This document shows positions 1-7,579 of a DNA stretch of 28,604 nt, one piece after another (the first letter of the stretch is position 1; every line of letters begins with the position of its first letter). The notes beneath the pieces were generated by a model that saw nothing but the letters and a program-made list of their open reading frames with translations, was not told where the DNA came from and ran no database searches. The DNA is from JAAYYF01 sp040255585 (GTDB taxonomy: Bacteria > Deinococcota > Deinococci > Deinococcales > Trueperaceae): NCBI GenBank assembly GCA_040255585.1, contig JBDZVI010000033.1, positions 1-28,604 of the forward strand, in the 5' to 3' direction. Position numbers and translations under genes: made by a program.

Positions 1-1170
1 GCCTGGGCGCGGGCCCGCTCGGAGGACCGTTTCGACGTGTTCGCGCCCGAGTTGGCGGCCGTGCTCGAGCTCAAGCGCGAGGAGGCCGACTGCGTCGGCT
101 GGCAGAGCGGCGCGAGCCGCTACGACGCGCTCCTTGACGTGTACGAGCCGGGCGCGACCGCGGCCTCCCTCAAGGCGGTCTTCGAGCCCATGAAGGCCGA
201 GCAAGTCGCGCTCCTCGCGGCGCTCACGGAGAGCCGCGTGCAGCCGGCCGACGAGATGCTGCATAGGGACTACCCGGTCGACGTGCAGCGCCGGGTCTGC
301 GAGGCCACGGCGGCCTCTTTCGGCTACGACTTCACGCGCGGCCGCCTCGATGTCACTGCGCACCCCTTCGCCATCGGCATAGGCGCCGACGACGTGCGCA
401 TCACGACCCGCTACGACGCGAGCTTCCTGAACACGGCCCTGTTCGGCACCATGCACGAGGCAGGTCACGCCATGTACGAGCAGGGCTTCGCGCGCGAGTA
501 CCACCGCACGCCGCTCGCCCATGGAGCCAGCCTCGGCATCCACGAGTCGCAGTCGCGCTTGTGGGAGAACCTGGTGGGGCGCTCGCTCCCCTACTGGGAG
601 GGCGCGTTCCCGGCGCTGCGGGCCGCCTTCCCCGAGGCGCTGGCCGGCGAGGACGTCGAGGGCTTCTACGCCGCCGTCAACCGCGTCGAAAGCAGCCTGA
701 TCAGGGTCGAGGCGGACGAGGTGAGCTACAACCTGCACATCCTCGTGCGCTTCGAGCTCGAACTCGCGCTGTTGAGCGGCGACCTCTCCGTCGCCGACCT
801 ACCCGCGGCTTGGAACGACCTGTACCGCTCCTACCTCGGGGTCACGCCGCCCTCCGACTCCCTCGGGTGCCTCCAGGACATCCACTGGGCCGTCGGTCTC
901 GTCGGCTACTTCCCGACCTACGCTCTTGGCAACCTCGTGAGCGCCCAGCTCTTCGCCGCGGCCAGGTCCGCGCTGCCCGACCTGGACGATCAGGTGCGCG
1001 CCGGCGACTTCGCGCCCCTCCTCGGTTGGTTGCGCTCGAACGTGCACGTGCACGGCTCGCGCTACTTGCCGAACGATCTGATCGCGCGGGCAACGGGCGC
1101 GGCGCTGGACTCGCGTCACTACCTCGACTACTTGCAGGGCAAGTACGGTGCCCTCTACCACCTCGCATGA
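1..1170 (+). CDS. M32 family carboxypeptidase (carboxypeptidase Taq), 5' partial
   Basis: This is a zinc metallocarboxypeptidase of the M32 family, which removes C-terminal residues from peptides. The zinc site is visible as HEAGH at bases 454-468, followed by the family-typical stretch HESQSRLWEN and, further on, DIHWAVGLVGYFPTYALGN. The frame is open to base 1, and the residues before the first in-frame GTG (base 37) read AWARARSEDRF, which matches the family's conserved N-terminal helix. The gene therefore starts upstream of the window and the GTG at 37 is internal. The family is usually about 500 residues, so about a quarter is missing. Its stop overlaps the ATG of the next gene (ATGA), indicating translational coupling. 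Family assignment is very secure; the physiological substrate is unknown. Confidence 0.95.
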   Translation, partial: AWARARSEDRFDVFAPELAAVLELKREEADCVGWQSGASRYDALLDVYEPGATAASLKAVFEPMKAEQVALLAALTESRVQPADEMLHRDYPVDVQRRVCEATAASFGYDFTRGRLDVTAHPFAIGIGADDVRITTRYDASFLNTALFGTMHEAGHAMYEQGFAREYHRTPLAHGASLGIHESQSRLWENLVGRSLPYWEGAFPALRAAFPEALAGEDVEGFYAAVNRVESSLIRVEADEVSYNLHILVRFELELALLSGDLSVADLPAAWNDLYRSYLGVTPPSDSLGCLQDIHWAVGLVGYFPTYALGNLVSAQLFAAARSALPDLDDQVRAGDFAPLLGWLRSNVHVHGSRYLPNDLIARATGAALDSRHYLDYLQGKYGALYHLA

Positions 1171-2231
1171 GCGCACCGACCGCCATCCGCGTGCTCGCAC
1201 TACTGTTGGTCTCGTCGTTCGCCCCGCTGCGTGGCGTTGCCTTGGCCCAGATCGGCGAGCCGCCCACCACGATCTTGGCGGCGCTCGAGGACTACCAGCT
1301 CACGCCCGCGGAGGACGGGGCGGGCTTCGTCACGGCGAGCGGCTTCGAGTTCGGGGTGCTCGCGTCCGAGGGCGTCGCCGTGGAAGTGAACGGTGCCGGG
1401 CTCCTGACCGACGCGAACGTGCGCTTCCTTGGCGCCATGGTCGGCGCCGCCACCGGCTACGGCGAAGGCATCGCGGCGCCGGTGGCCGACTTCTTCCGCA
1501 CCCGCGCATCGGAGTTGGTGGGCGTGGGCGAGGTGGCTGTCGAGGTCATGGAGTACCTCATGTACGTCGACGTCTCCGCGGGCGTCATCCCCGAGGCCAC
1601 CGTGCGCTTCGTTGCCCAGTACGTGGACGCTGACCGCTTCGGTCCGCCGGCTCACGTCCTCGGCCCGGCGGATGCCCAGCACGTGGTGCGCCTGTTCACC
1701 GACTTGCAATGCCCGTACTGCGCCCAGTTCGAGGCGGTCGGCATGCCCATCGTGCAGAACGAGCTGCTCCCGCGCGGCGATGTGCGGCTCGAGCTCTATC
1801 ACTTCCCGCTGAAGAGCATCCACCCCAACGCGACGGTCGCGGCCGAGGCGAGCGAGTGCATGGCCGCGCTCGCCAGGGAACGGATCGACTTCGTCGCGGG
1901 CGAGGCCGCGTTCTGGACGTTCCAGAACGCTCTGTTCACGAACCAGGACAGCTGGGCGAGCCGACCTGACCCGTTGCCGCTGTTCATCGGCATCGCCGAA
2001 GACGCCGGGCTATCGACCGAAGGGCTCTCCGAGTGTGTCAGGAGCGGGCGTTACGGCGCCGTCGTAGAGGAGTCCTACCGCGTCGCCGCGCAGGACTTAC
2101 GCTTGACCGGCACACCGACGGTCTTCCTCGACGGTCTCAAGGTCGGTGACTACCGCGACCTGAACGACTACCTTCGGCTCATGCGGCTCAGCAGCGCCCT
2201 GGCTGGCGAGGCCGAGCCCGTGCATCCGTGA
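1167..2231 (+). CDS. Secreted DsbA-like thiol-disulfide oxidoreductase
   Basis: The protein has 354 residues. The N-terminus is a signal peptide: a hydrophobic run near residues 8-29 ends in VALAQ. Residues 30-165 form a poorly recognised region. A thioredoxin-fold domain of the DsbA/DsbG (Thioredoxin_4) type then begins with a CPYC active site at 182-185 and carries the expected cis-proline in GTPTV at 315-319. It probably forms or isomerises disulfides in exported proteins. An extra cysteine (SECMAAL) lies in the helical insert. The ATG start overlaps the stop of the carboxypeptidase gene by ATGA, and a longer frame upstream is only a shadow of that gene. What the N-terminal 130 residues do is unclear; they could be a dimerisation or substrate module. 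The oxidoreductase call is firm, the exact subfamily is not. Confidence 0.85.
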   Translation: MSAPTAIRVLALLLVSSFAPLRGVALAQIGEPPTTILAALEDYQLTPAEDGAGFVTASGFEFGVLASEGVAVEVNGAGLLTDANVRFLGAMVGAATGYGEGIAAPVADFFRTRASELVGVGEVAVEVMEYLMYVDVSAGVIPEATVRFVAQYVDADRFGPPAHVLGPADAQHVVRLFTDLQCPYCAQFEAVGMPIVQNELLPRGDVRLELYHFPLKSIHPNATVAAEASECMAALARERIDFVAGEAAFWTFQNALFTNQDSWASRPDPLPLFIGIAEDAGLSTEGLSECVRSGRYGAVVEESYRVAAQDLRLTGTPTVFLDGLKVGDYRDLNDYLRLMRLSSALAGEAEPVHP

Positions 2232-2346
2232 GCGACGCGCGCTTCTCGTATGCGATAGTGAGAGACGGAACGACGATGCATGAGGAGCGTGTCGGGGCGC
2301 AGGAAGTCGGTGCCAGGCGACGCGCCCACGGTCGGAGGGGAAGAGC

Positions 2347-3057
2347 ATGACGGAAGCGAGCCAGTACCCGAGTCTGGTTTGGCACCTCAAGAACACGGAG
2401 CTGTTCGAGGACCTGACGCCGGACGAGATCGAGCAGATGGCGAAGATAACGCCTTACAAGCGTTTCGCCGCGGGCGAGATCATCTACCACATGGAGGATC
2501 CGGCCGACGCCCTCTACTTCATCCGCGACGGCATGGTGAAGATCTCCATGTACTTCCCGAACGGCAAGGAGATGATCCTCGGGCTGCTCGGCAAGTACGA
2601 CATCTTCGGCGAGCTGCTGCTCCTGCAGAGCGAGCGGCGTCCCAACCAGGCCGAAGCGGTCATGGACACGACGCTCATCGTCATGCCCGAGATGGAGTTC
2701 CAGCGACTGCTGCAACAGCAGCCGCGCATCGCTATGAAGTTCATCCAGGTCATGAGCACACGCCTCTGGCAGGCTCAGCAGTGGCAGGCCGAGGTCGGCG
2801 CCTTCGATGCGCCGGGGCGGCTCGCCAACCTGCTATTGAGGCTCGCCAAGGACTTCGGCACGCCATCGGAGCGCGGAACGGTCATCGACTTGACGCTCAC
2901 GCAGCAAGACCTGGCGAAGATGATCGGCGCGACGCGCGAGACGGTAAGCCACTGCCTCGCCCGGCTCCTCGAGTACGGCGCCGTGCGCCGCAGGCGCGCG
3001 CCCATCACCGTCAACACCGAGCGGCTGCAGGCGTTCCTCGACGAGGCGAGCACCTGA
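2347..3057 (+). CDS. Crp/Fnr family transcriptional regulator
   Basis: This 236-residue regulator has a cyclic-nucleotide-binding-like beta barrel (about 15-130), a dimerisation helix, and a C-terminal winged helix-turn-helix starting near residue 183 (LTQQDLAKMIGATRETVSH). The recognition helix reads R197-E198-T-V-S-H202, so the arginine and glutamate that Crp uses for DNA contacts are kept, while the later arginine is histidine. The only cysteine is in that helix, so there is no Fnr-type iron-sulfur site. The barrel has GELLLLQSERRP where Crp has its cAMP-binding GE...RS residues, so cAMP binding is uncertain. A Shine-Dalgarno (GGAGGGG) lies 7 bases before the ATG. The gene stands alone and converges on an antiporter gene across a hairpin terminator. 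The ligand and targets cannot be read from the sequence. Confidence 0.9.
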   Translation: MTEASQYPSLVWHLKNTELFEDLTPDEIEQMAKITPYKRFAAGEIIYHMEDPADALYFIRDGMVKISMYFPNGKEMILGLLGKYDIFGELLLLQSERRPNQAEAVMDTTLIVMPEMEFQRLLQQQPRIAMKFIQVMSTRLWQAQQWQAEVGAFDAPGRLANLLLRLAKDFGTPSERGTVIDLTLTQQDLAKMIGATRETVSHCLARLLEYGAVRRRRAPITVNTERLQAFLDEAST

Positions 3058-3083
3058 GGCGCTGCCGAGGATCGCTGCTCGGA

Positions 3084-3118
3084 AGGGGCGTCGGGTTTTC
3101 AGGAAGCCTGCCGCCCCT
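3084..3118. terminator. Bidirectional hairpin terminator between crp-like gene and antiporter gene
   Basis: A 12-bp stem (arm AGGGGCGTCGGG pairing with CCTGCCGCCCCT, one mismatch and one G-T wobble) encloses an 11-base loop TTTTCAGGAAG. It sits between two convergent stop codons and is followed by short T-containing runs on both sides. No long U tract is present, as is common in GC-rich genomes. Confidence 0.6.
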
Positions 3119-3136
3119 CTTCAGTGCGGACCGCTC

Positions 3137-5242
3137 TCAGGAGCCGTTGATGACGATGACCGGCACCTCCGCTGCGGCCAGGATGCGCTCTACGCGCGGC
3201 CCGAGGTAGAGCCGCTCCGAGCCGGGACGCACGTCGGTTCCGAGGACGATCAAGTCGTATTCGAGCTGCTTGGCTACGGCGAGGATCGCCGAGACCGGGT
3301 CCGCCGCGACGCGCACCTCAGTGCTCGGCTTCACGCCGCGTGCCTCACCGAGTTGGCGCAGGTTGTCGACGATCTGGTTGGCTGCCGCTAGCTGACGCTC
3401 CTCGGCGGCGCCGCTCGCATCCATGCGGTACGGTCCGGGCTGTTGCACGGCCACGTTGAGTAGGGCTACATGCACCGCTGCGTCCGACGCCAGCGCGAAG
3501 GCGAGCTCGGCAGCATGCCGGCCGGCAGCCGAGCCGTCGCTCGGCACTAGGATGCGTCGCGGCGGCCAGGAGACCGGCTCCCCGGCACCCTTCACGACCA
3601 TGGTGGGGCAGGGCGCCATACGCACGACCTGATCGACCACGCGGTTGAAGACGACCTCGTTCGTGCCGGCCTGCTCGGAAGCGCCGAGTACGATGAGGTC
3701 GTAATCCTTCGCCGCCTCGTCCAGTATCGCGTCGACGGGCGCCTCCGATTCGACCACCCTGCGGGTTACCTCGCCGTTGTCGAAACCGGTGGCGAGCTCG
3801 CCGAGGAACGTCTGGGCCGTGACCTTCTCGCCAGGCCTGGCGACGTTGAGCAGTGTCAGCGACAGGTCCTTGCCGAGCTTGTCAAGCACGAAGGCCTCGA
3901 TGGTTCTCGGCGCAGGCTTGCTTTGGCCGGGTCGTGGGCCACGCACGGGAAACAAGACGCGGTGGACGTTGGCGATGAGGCTGTCCTCCGCCAGCTCCTC
4001 CTGGCGTAGCCTGCGCGCCTCCTCCTCGTCCGGCTTCACACGGGCGAGCACGAAGCGCAGCGCGGTCGGAGCCATGATGGACGTTGTCATCGCCATGACC
4101 ACGATGATCGAATACATGTCCTGGCCGATTATGCCTAGTTGGAGCCCGATGGCGGCCATGATGATGCCCATGGCCCCGCGGGCGTTCAGCCCAGCCCCAT
4201 AGGCGAGCGCCGTCCAGTGACCGTGTCGGCCCACCAGCCGGGCGCCCAGGTAAGTACCGGCGACCTTGCCAAGGGTGGCGATGACGATGACTCCGAGGAC
4301 CACTAGGAGCAATCTCGGTTCCAGCAGACTGCGCAGGTCTACCTTGAGACCTGCCACGGCCAGGAAGATGGGCGAGAAGATCCCTACAGACATGCCTTCG
4401 ATGCGGTCGTGCACCTCGTCGGGCAGGCGTCGCATCTGTCCGAACAGCACGCCCATGACGAACGCTCCGAGCACCGCCTCGATGTGCAGCGCCTGGCTCA
4501 CCGCCGCCCACGCGAGGGTGAGAACCATGACGAGCGTCAGGAGGCGGTTCGGGCTGACCACCCGGTCCTGCACGAAGGCGAGAGCCTGACGAACCAACCA
4601 CCGCCCCAAAGTGAACGACACCACCATGAACGCGAACACGCTCCCAACGGTGCTGAGAACGCTGCCAGTCGTCACGGCGTCGCCTGTTGCCAGGCCGGCC
4701 ACCAGCGATAGGAGGATCCAGCCGATGGTGTCATCGCTCATGCTGGCTGCGAGGATCGTCTGACCGATGTCCCGACGCATGAGCCTAAGGTCGATGAGTA
4801 CCTTGGCGATGACCGGGATCGACGAGATAGCCAGTGATGTAGCGACGAACAGCGCGAAGACGAGGCGTCCCTGCCCTTGGCCGATCAGCGATTGCGGCAA
4901 CAGTTGGCCGAGCGCGAACCCCGTCGAGAACGTGACGAGAATGCCCCCGAGCGACACTCCGACGGCGGTGCGGATATGTCGCCTGACGAGCTGAAGGTCG
5001 GTCTCGAGCCCCGTCATGAGGAGCAGGAACATGGCCCCTAACAGGCTGACGAGCTCCAGCAGATAGCCCTGCGTCGGGTTCTGGGGGAGCATCCAGTGCC
5101 CGAACGCCGGGATGATGCTGGATGCCAGCGACGGGCCGAGGATGATGCCGGCAAGCAGTTCGCCAACGACGGACGGTTGGTTGAAGCGTCGCGCCAACTC
5201 GCCGAGCGCGCGCGCGGCGAACAGCAGTAGGGCGACCTGCAC
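3137..5242 (-). CDS. Kef-type cation:proton antiporter (CPA2) with two C-terminal universal stress domains
   Basis: From the GTG at 5242 the protein has 701 residues. The first about 400 form a CPA2 Na+(K+)/H+ exchanger: the N-terminal RRFNQPSVVGELLAGIILGP signature, GLETDL, SLAISSIPVIAKVL, and the SDDTIGWILL segment with the acidic pair used in ion exchange. Two tandem UspA-like domains follow, at about 440-555 and 560-701; the second starts RRILVPSDGS and ends with a GPRVERIL stretch like the nucleotide-binding loop. No canonical start lies between the upstream stop (5324-5326) and 5242, and 5242 has no Shine-Dalgarno and would cut into the first membrane helix. A Shine-Dalgarno AAGGAG (5302-5297) stands 6 bases before an in-frame ACG at 5290-5288, so translation may begin there (717 residues). 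It probably exports sodium or potassium and responds to stress; ion specificity is unknown. Confidence 0.9.
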   Translation of the reverse strand: MQVALLLFAARALGELARRFNQPSVVGELLAGIILGPSLASSIIPAFGHWMLPQNPTQGYLLELVSLLGAMFLLLMTGLETDLQLVRRHIRTAVGVSLGGILVTFSTGFALGQLLPQSLIGQGQGRLVFALFVATSLAISSIPVIAKVLIDLRLMRRDIGQTILAASMSDDTIGWILLSLVAGLATGDAVTTGSVLSTVGSVFAFMVVSFTLGRWLVRQALAFVQDRVVSPNRLLTLVMVLTLAWAAVSQALHIEAVLGAFVMGVLFGQMRRLPDEVHDRIEGMSVGIFSPIFLAVAGLKVDLRSLLEPRLLLVVLGVIVIATLGKVAGTYLGARLVGRHGHWTALAYGAGLNARGAMGIIMAAIGLQLGIIGQDMYSIIVVMAMTTSIMAPTALRFVLARVKPDEEEARRLRQEELAEDSLIANVHRVLFPVRGPRPGQSKPAPRTIEAFVLDKLGKDLSLTLLNVARPGEKVTAQTFLGELATGFDNGEVTRRVVESEAPVDAILDEAAKDYDLIVLGASEQAGTNEVVFNRVVDQVVRMAPCPTMVVKGAGEPVSWPPRRILVPSDGSAAGRHAAELAFALASDAAVHVALLNVAVQQPGPYRMDASGAAEERQLAAANQIVDNLRQLGEARGVKPSTEVRVAADPVSAILAVAKQLEYDLIVLGTDVRPGSERLYLGPRVERILAAAEVPVIVINGS

Positions 5243-5337
5243 GAGCAGGTGCAGGACGTCTCCGTGAGGGGCTGCGGTGAACGGTGCCGTGGTCGTCTCC
5301 TTCTCGTTCCGCGAGGTCGCGGCCTATGGCGGGCTAG

Positions 5338-5343
5338 ACGATA
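5338..5343 (-). promoter_or_regulatory. Candidate -10 element upstream of antiporter gene
   Basis: TATCGT on the minus strand lies about 50 bases before the proposed ACG start, in the only AT-richer patch of the gap. There is no convincing -35. Tentative. Confidence 0.3.
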
Positions 5344-5402
5344 CCCGACGAGCGCCGCGCTTGGCATGTAACCAGGACAGCCGCTCGGGGTCGGCTACGT
5401 GC

Positions 5403-5408
5403 TAGCGT
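5403..5408 (+). promoter_or_regulatory. Leaderless -10 element (TAGCGT) for the 5415 gene
   Basis: TAGCGT fits TANNNT and ends 6 bases before the GTG at 5415, so transcription would start at or next to the start codon. No Shine-Dalgarno is present. The same spacing recurs before several other genes in this window. Confidence 0.5.
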
Positions 5409-5414
5409 CGCCCG

Positions 5415-5744
5415 GTGGATCAGGAACCGTCCGGAACGCGCGCCAGGCGCTACCTCGTGACCACGGATCACGGAGATGTCGTCGTGACCGTCAACCCGGC
5501 GGCAGGCGGGCTCGACCACGACCTGCTCACGCTGGAACCGGCGACGCCCGAGGCGAGGGCGGGCATCGCGATGGCGACGCCGCTGCGCGCGTTCGGCGCC
5601 AAGATGCTCGACCTGATCGAGATCCAGGGCCTGGGTGACGCCGGCTTGAGCCCCGGCCTTCGCGACATGCTCATGCGCGAGAAGGCCACGCAGGACCTCA
5701 AGCGGATCGAGCGTTTCGCCAAATCGGCCGTCGCCGGGGGTTGA
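5415..5744 (+). CDS. Small protein of unknown function, leaderless start
   Basis: This 109-residue protein starts with GTG and I recognise no family. The N-terminal half is beta-rich (RRYLVTTDHGDVVVTVNP). It is followed by an acidic/alanine segment and a C-terminal helical part with many charged residues (LMREKATQDLKRIERFAK). No signal peptide or membrane segment is visible. Codon positions look native, with G or C in most third positions, and a TAGCGT -10 element sits exactly where a leaderless start needs it. The gene is divergent from the antiporter and converges on the dsRNA-binding protein gene with a 26-base gap. A stand-alone role seems likely; function cannot be inferred. Confidence 0.65.
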   Translation: MDQEPSGTRARRYLVTTDHGDVVVTVNPAAGGLDHDLLTLEPATPEARAGIAMATPLRAFGAKMLDLIEIQGLGDAGLSPGLRDMLMREKATQDLKRIERFAKSAVAGG

Positions 5745-5770
5745 GCGCTTCCGACGGTGGGATCGCAGCC

Positions 5771-6658
5771 TTACTCTTCCTCGTCCTCTTCCTCTTCCTC
5801 GACGACCTCGCCTAGGTCCGCGAGCACGTCCTTGTAGAGCCGCAGTGCGAAGTCGCGGATCGCGAAGAGCGCCGCCTCGCCTCTTAGGTCAGCGCTGACG
5901 CGCCTCTCTGCCACGGTTATCACGCTGGCGAGGACGTCGTCGATCATGGGCCATGGGCCGGTGAACGGCTCAGCGTCCTCGCGCTTGGAAGCGGGAGTCG
6001 CGGGCTGGGCCTGTACGGCCGCCGGCTCGCCGGCGGGACGCGCCGCACGGGCCGCAGGCGCCTGTGGCGCTGCCGCGCCCTTGGAGGCCGTGCCGCCCGA
6101 CGCCGTAGCGCCCGACGCCGTAGCGCTCGGCGCCGCGGCGGCCTGCTTGCCTCCGGTCTGACGCCGGGCTTCCTTCGGGGCCGTTTTGGAGCCACCCGCG
6201 GCAGCGCCCGCCGCGCTCTTGGCGCCGCCCTTCGCCACCTTGGCGGCTTGCGCGCCTGTGGCGCTCTGCGGGCCTTTGCGTGTCGCATCGCCGTCCGCGC
6301 TCTGCGCATCGTCGGAGGCCTTCGCGTCGGCCGGCTTCTTGGCGGCTTTGGTGACTTTCGCAGCGCCCTTCGCGGCGCCCTTGGCGTCGGCCTTCGGCTT
6401 GGCGCCCGTCTTGGGCTTGGCGTCTGAGCTCGCCGCCGCCTCCCGCTTGTCGAGCGCGGCCAACGCCTCCTCGGCGGCTCGCCGCTCGGCCTCACGCTTG
6501 GAGCCGCCCTGCCCGGTTCCAAGCAACTCGCCGTCAAACGTCACGTCGCTCAGGAACGACGGTTCGTGCTCAGGGCCCGTCATCGCCGTGTCGAACTCCG
6601 GCCTCGGCAGCCCGAGCCGCTGGGCGCGCTCGATCAGCAACCCCTTGGGGTGCGCCAT
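5771..6658 (-). CDS. Stand-alone double-stranded RNA-binding domain protein with Ala/Lys-rich linker and acidic tail
   Basis: The protein has 295 residues from the ATG at 6658, which has a GGAG Shine-Dalgarno 7 bases upstream. Residues 4-69 form a dsRNA-binding domain: PKGLLIERAQRLGLPRPEF, the GPEHEPSF turn, GTGQGGSKREAERRAAEEAL with the basic K54-R55 patch at the start of the second helix. Residues 71-226 are a low-complexity Ala/Lys/Gly/Ser linker, and 227-295 are a helical domain (PMIDDVLASVITVAERRV...) ending in a nine-residue Glu/Asp tail. No RNase III domain or other catalytic domain is present. It probably binds structured RNA in the cytoplasm. Another in-frame ATG at 6679 (adding MDKDGVN) lies 7 bases after TATACG and could be a leaderless start. 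The dsRBD call is strong; the cellular role is unknown. Confidence 0.85.
   Translation of the reverse strand: MAHPKGLLIERAQRLGLPRPEFDTAMTGPEHEPSFLSDVTFDGELLGTGQGGSKREAERRAAEEALAALDKREAAASSDAKPKTGAKPKADAKGAAKGAAKVTKAAKKPADAKASDDAQSADGDATRKGPQSATGAQAAKVAKGGAKSAAGAAAGGSKTAPKEARRQTGGKQAAAAPSATASGATASGGTASKGAAAPQAPAARAARPAGEPAAVQAQPATPASKREDAEPFTGPWPMIDDVLASVITVAERRVSADLRGEAALFAIRDFALRLYKDVLADLGEVVEEEEEDEEE
6095..6124 (-). repeat. Two 15-bp tandem repeats in the linker of the dsRBD gene
   Basis: Two perfect consecutive copies of a 15-bp unit (plus strand GCCCGACGCCGTAGC) encode ATASG twice in the low-complexity linker. The repeat is in frame, so slippage would change linker length without breaking the gene. 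Confidence 0.75.
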
Positions 6659-6900
6659 GTTCACTCCATCCTTGTCCATACTGTCTCGTATAGGGAGCGC
6701 GGTCGATGTCGACCGTCTCCATTCGCGCAACTGCCGGACGCCCGCCGTCTCCGACGACCGCCTCCGTGCCATGTGCGGCGGTGAGGATGCGAGTGGCGGT
6801 GACGCCGCGTGCCCGGCAGCTGCCCGGGAAGGGTAGCACGCCCGGGCGCCCCACGGCGGCAGGCCCGCCAACGCGAGCGGGCCGAGCGCGGCTCGTGCGA

Positions 6901-6906
6901 TACGAT
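6901..6906 (+). promoter_or_regulatory. Leaderless -10 element (TACGAT) for the response regulator
   Basis: TACGAT fits TANNNT and is followed by 7 bases (TGGGTCC) and then the ATG at 6914. No Shine-Dalgarno lies before that ATG, and no -35 is visible. This fixes the start over a longer in-frame possibility beginning at 6809. Confidence 0.65.
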
Positions 6907-6913
6907 TGGGTCC

Positions 6914-7579
6914 ATGACCCGCCTGCTGCTAAGTGACGACCATGCCATGTTCAGGCAAGGCCTCCGGAGCATCCTCGAGACGGAGGAGGACTTCCGCGTC
7001 ATAGGCGAGGCCTCCACCGGTCGCGAGGCCGTCCGCTACGCCCTCGAGACACGCCCGGACGTCATCCTCATGGATATCCAGATGCCGGAACTCGACGGCG
7101 TCGCGGCCACCAAGGCCATCCTCGCCGAATGGCCGGACGCCCGCGTGATCATCCTCACCATGTATCGCCAGGACAGGTACGTGTTCGAGGCCATCAAGGT
7201 CGGCGCTCGCGGCTACATGCTGAAGGACGCCGGCGCCACGGAACTCGTGACGGCCATCAGGCGCGTCGCCGCCGGCGAGACGCTCCTCAACGCCGAGATG
7301 GCCGCCTCGATCCTCGACGAGTTCCGCAAGCTGGGCGATCTCCCGAGCCATCCGGAGCACAAGCTCAGCGAGCTCACGGAGCGCGAGGAGGACATCCTCA
7401 GACTCCTGGCGCAGGGCGCCACGAACCAGGAGATCGCGACCTCCCTGAACGTCAGCGAGAAGACGGTCCGCAACCGGCTCTCGGAGATCTTCTCGAAGCT
7501 GCGCCTGAACAACCGCACGCAGGCGGCGCTCTACGCCTTGCGCGAAGGCATCGCCACGCTGCAAGACTCGCAACAGTGA
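6914..7579 (+). CDS. NarL/LuxR-family DNA-binding response regulator (orphan)
   Basis: This 221-residue response regulator has a receiver domain with the acidic pair D8-D9 (SDDH), the phospho-acceptor D54 in ILMDIQMPELDG and the conserved K104 in YMLKDAG. A LuxR-type helix-turn-helix follows at about 155-210 (LTEREEDILRLLAQGATNQE, SEKTVRNRLSEIFSKL). A sensor histidine kinase would be expected next door, but none is in this window, so its partner is elsewhere. The start at 6914 is supported by a TACGAT leaderless promoter; the residues encoded further upstream do not look like a receiver. Its stop overlaps the GTG start of the M20 peptidase (GTGA), so the two proteins are co-translated. The regulated process is unknown. 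Confidence 0.93.
   Translation: MTRLLLSDDHAMFRQGLRSILETEEDFRVIGEASTGREAVRYALETRPDVILMDIQMPELDGVAATKAILAEWPDARVIILTMYRQDRYVFEAIKVGARGYMLKDAGATELVTAIRRVAAGETLLNAEMAASILDEFRKLGDLPSHPEHKLSELTEREEDILRLLAQGATNQEIATSLNVSEKTVRNRLSEIFSKLRLNNRTQAALYALREGIATLQDSQQ

Noticed and set aside
561..1166. Long N-terminal extension of the DsbA-like gene
   Set aside because: The residues are arginine-rich and overlap the M32 gene in another frame. The signal peptide begins exactly at ATG 1167.
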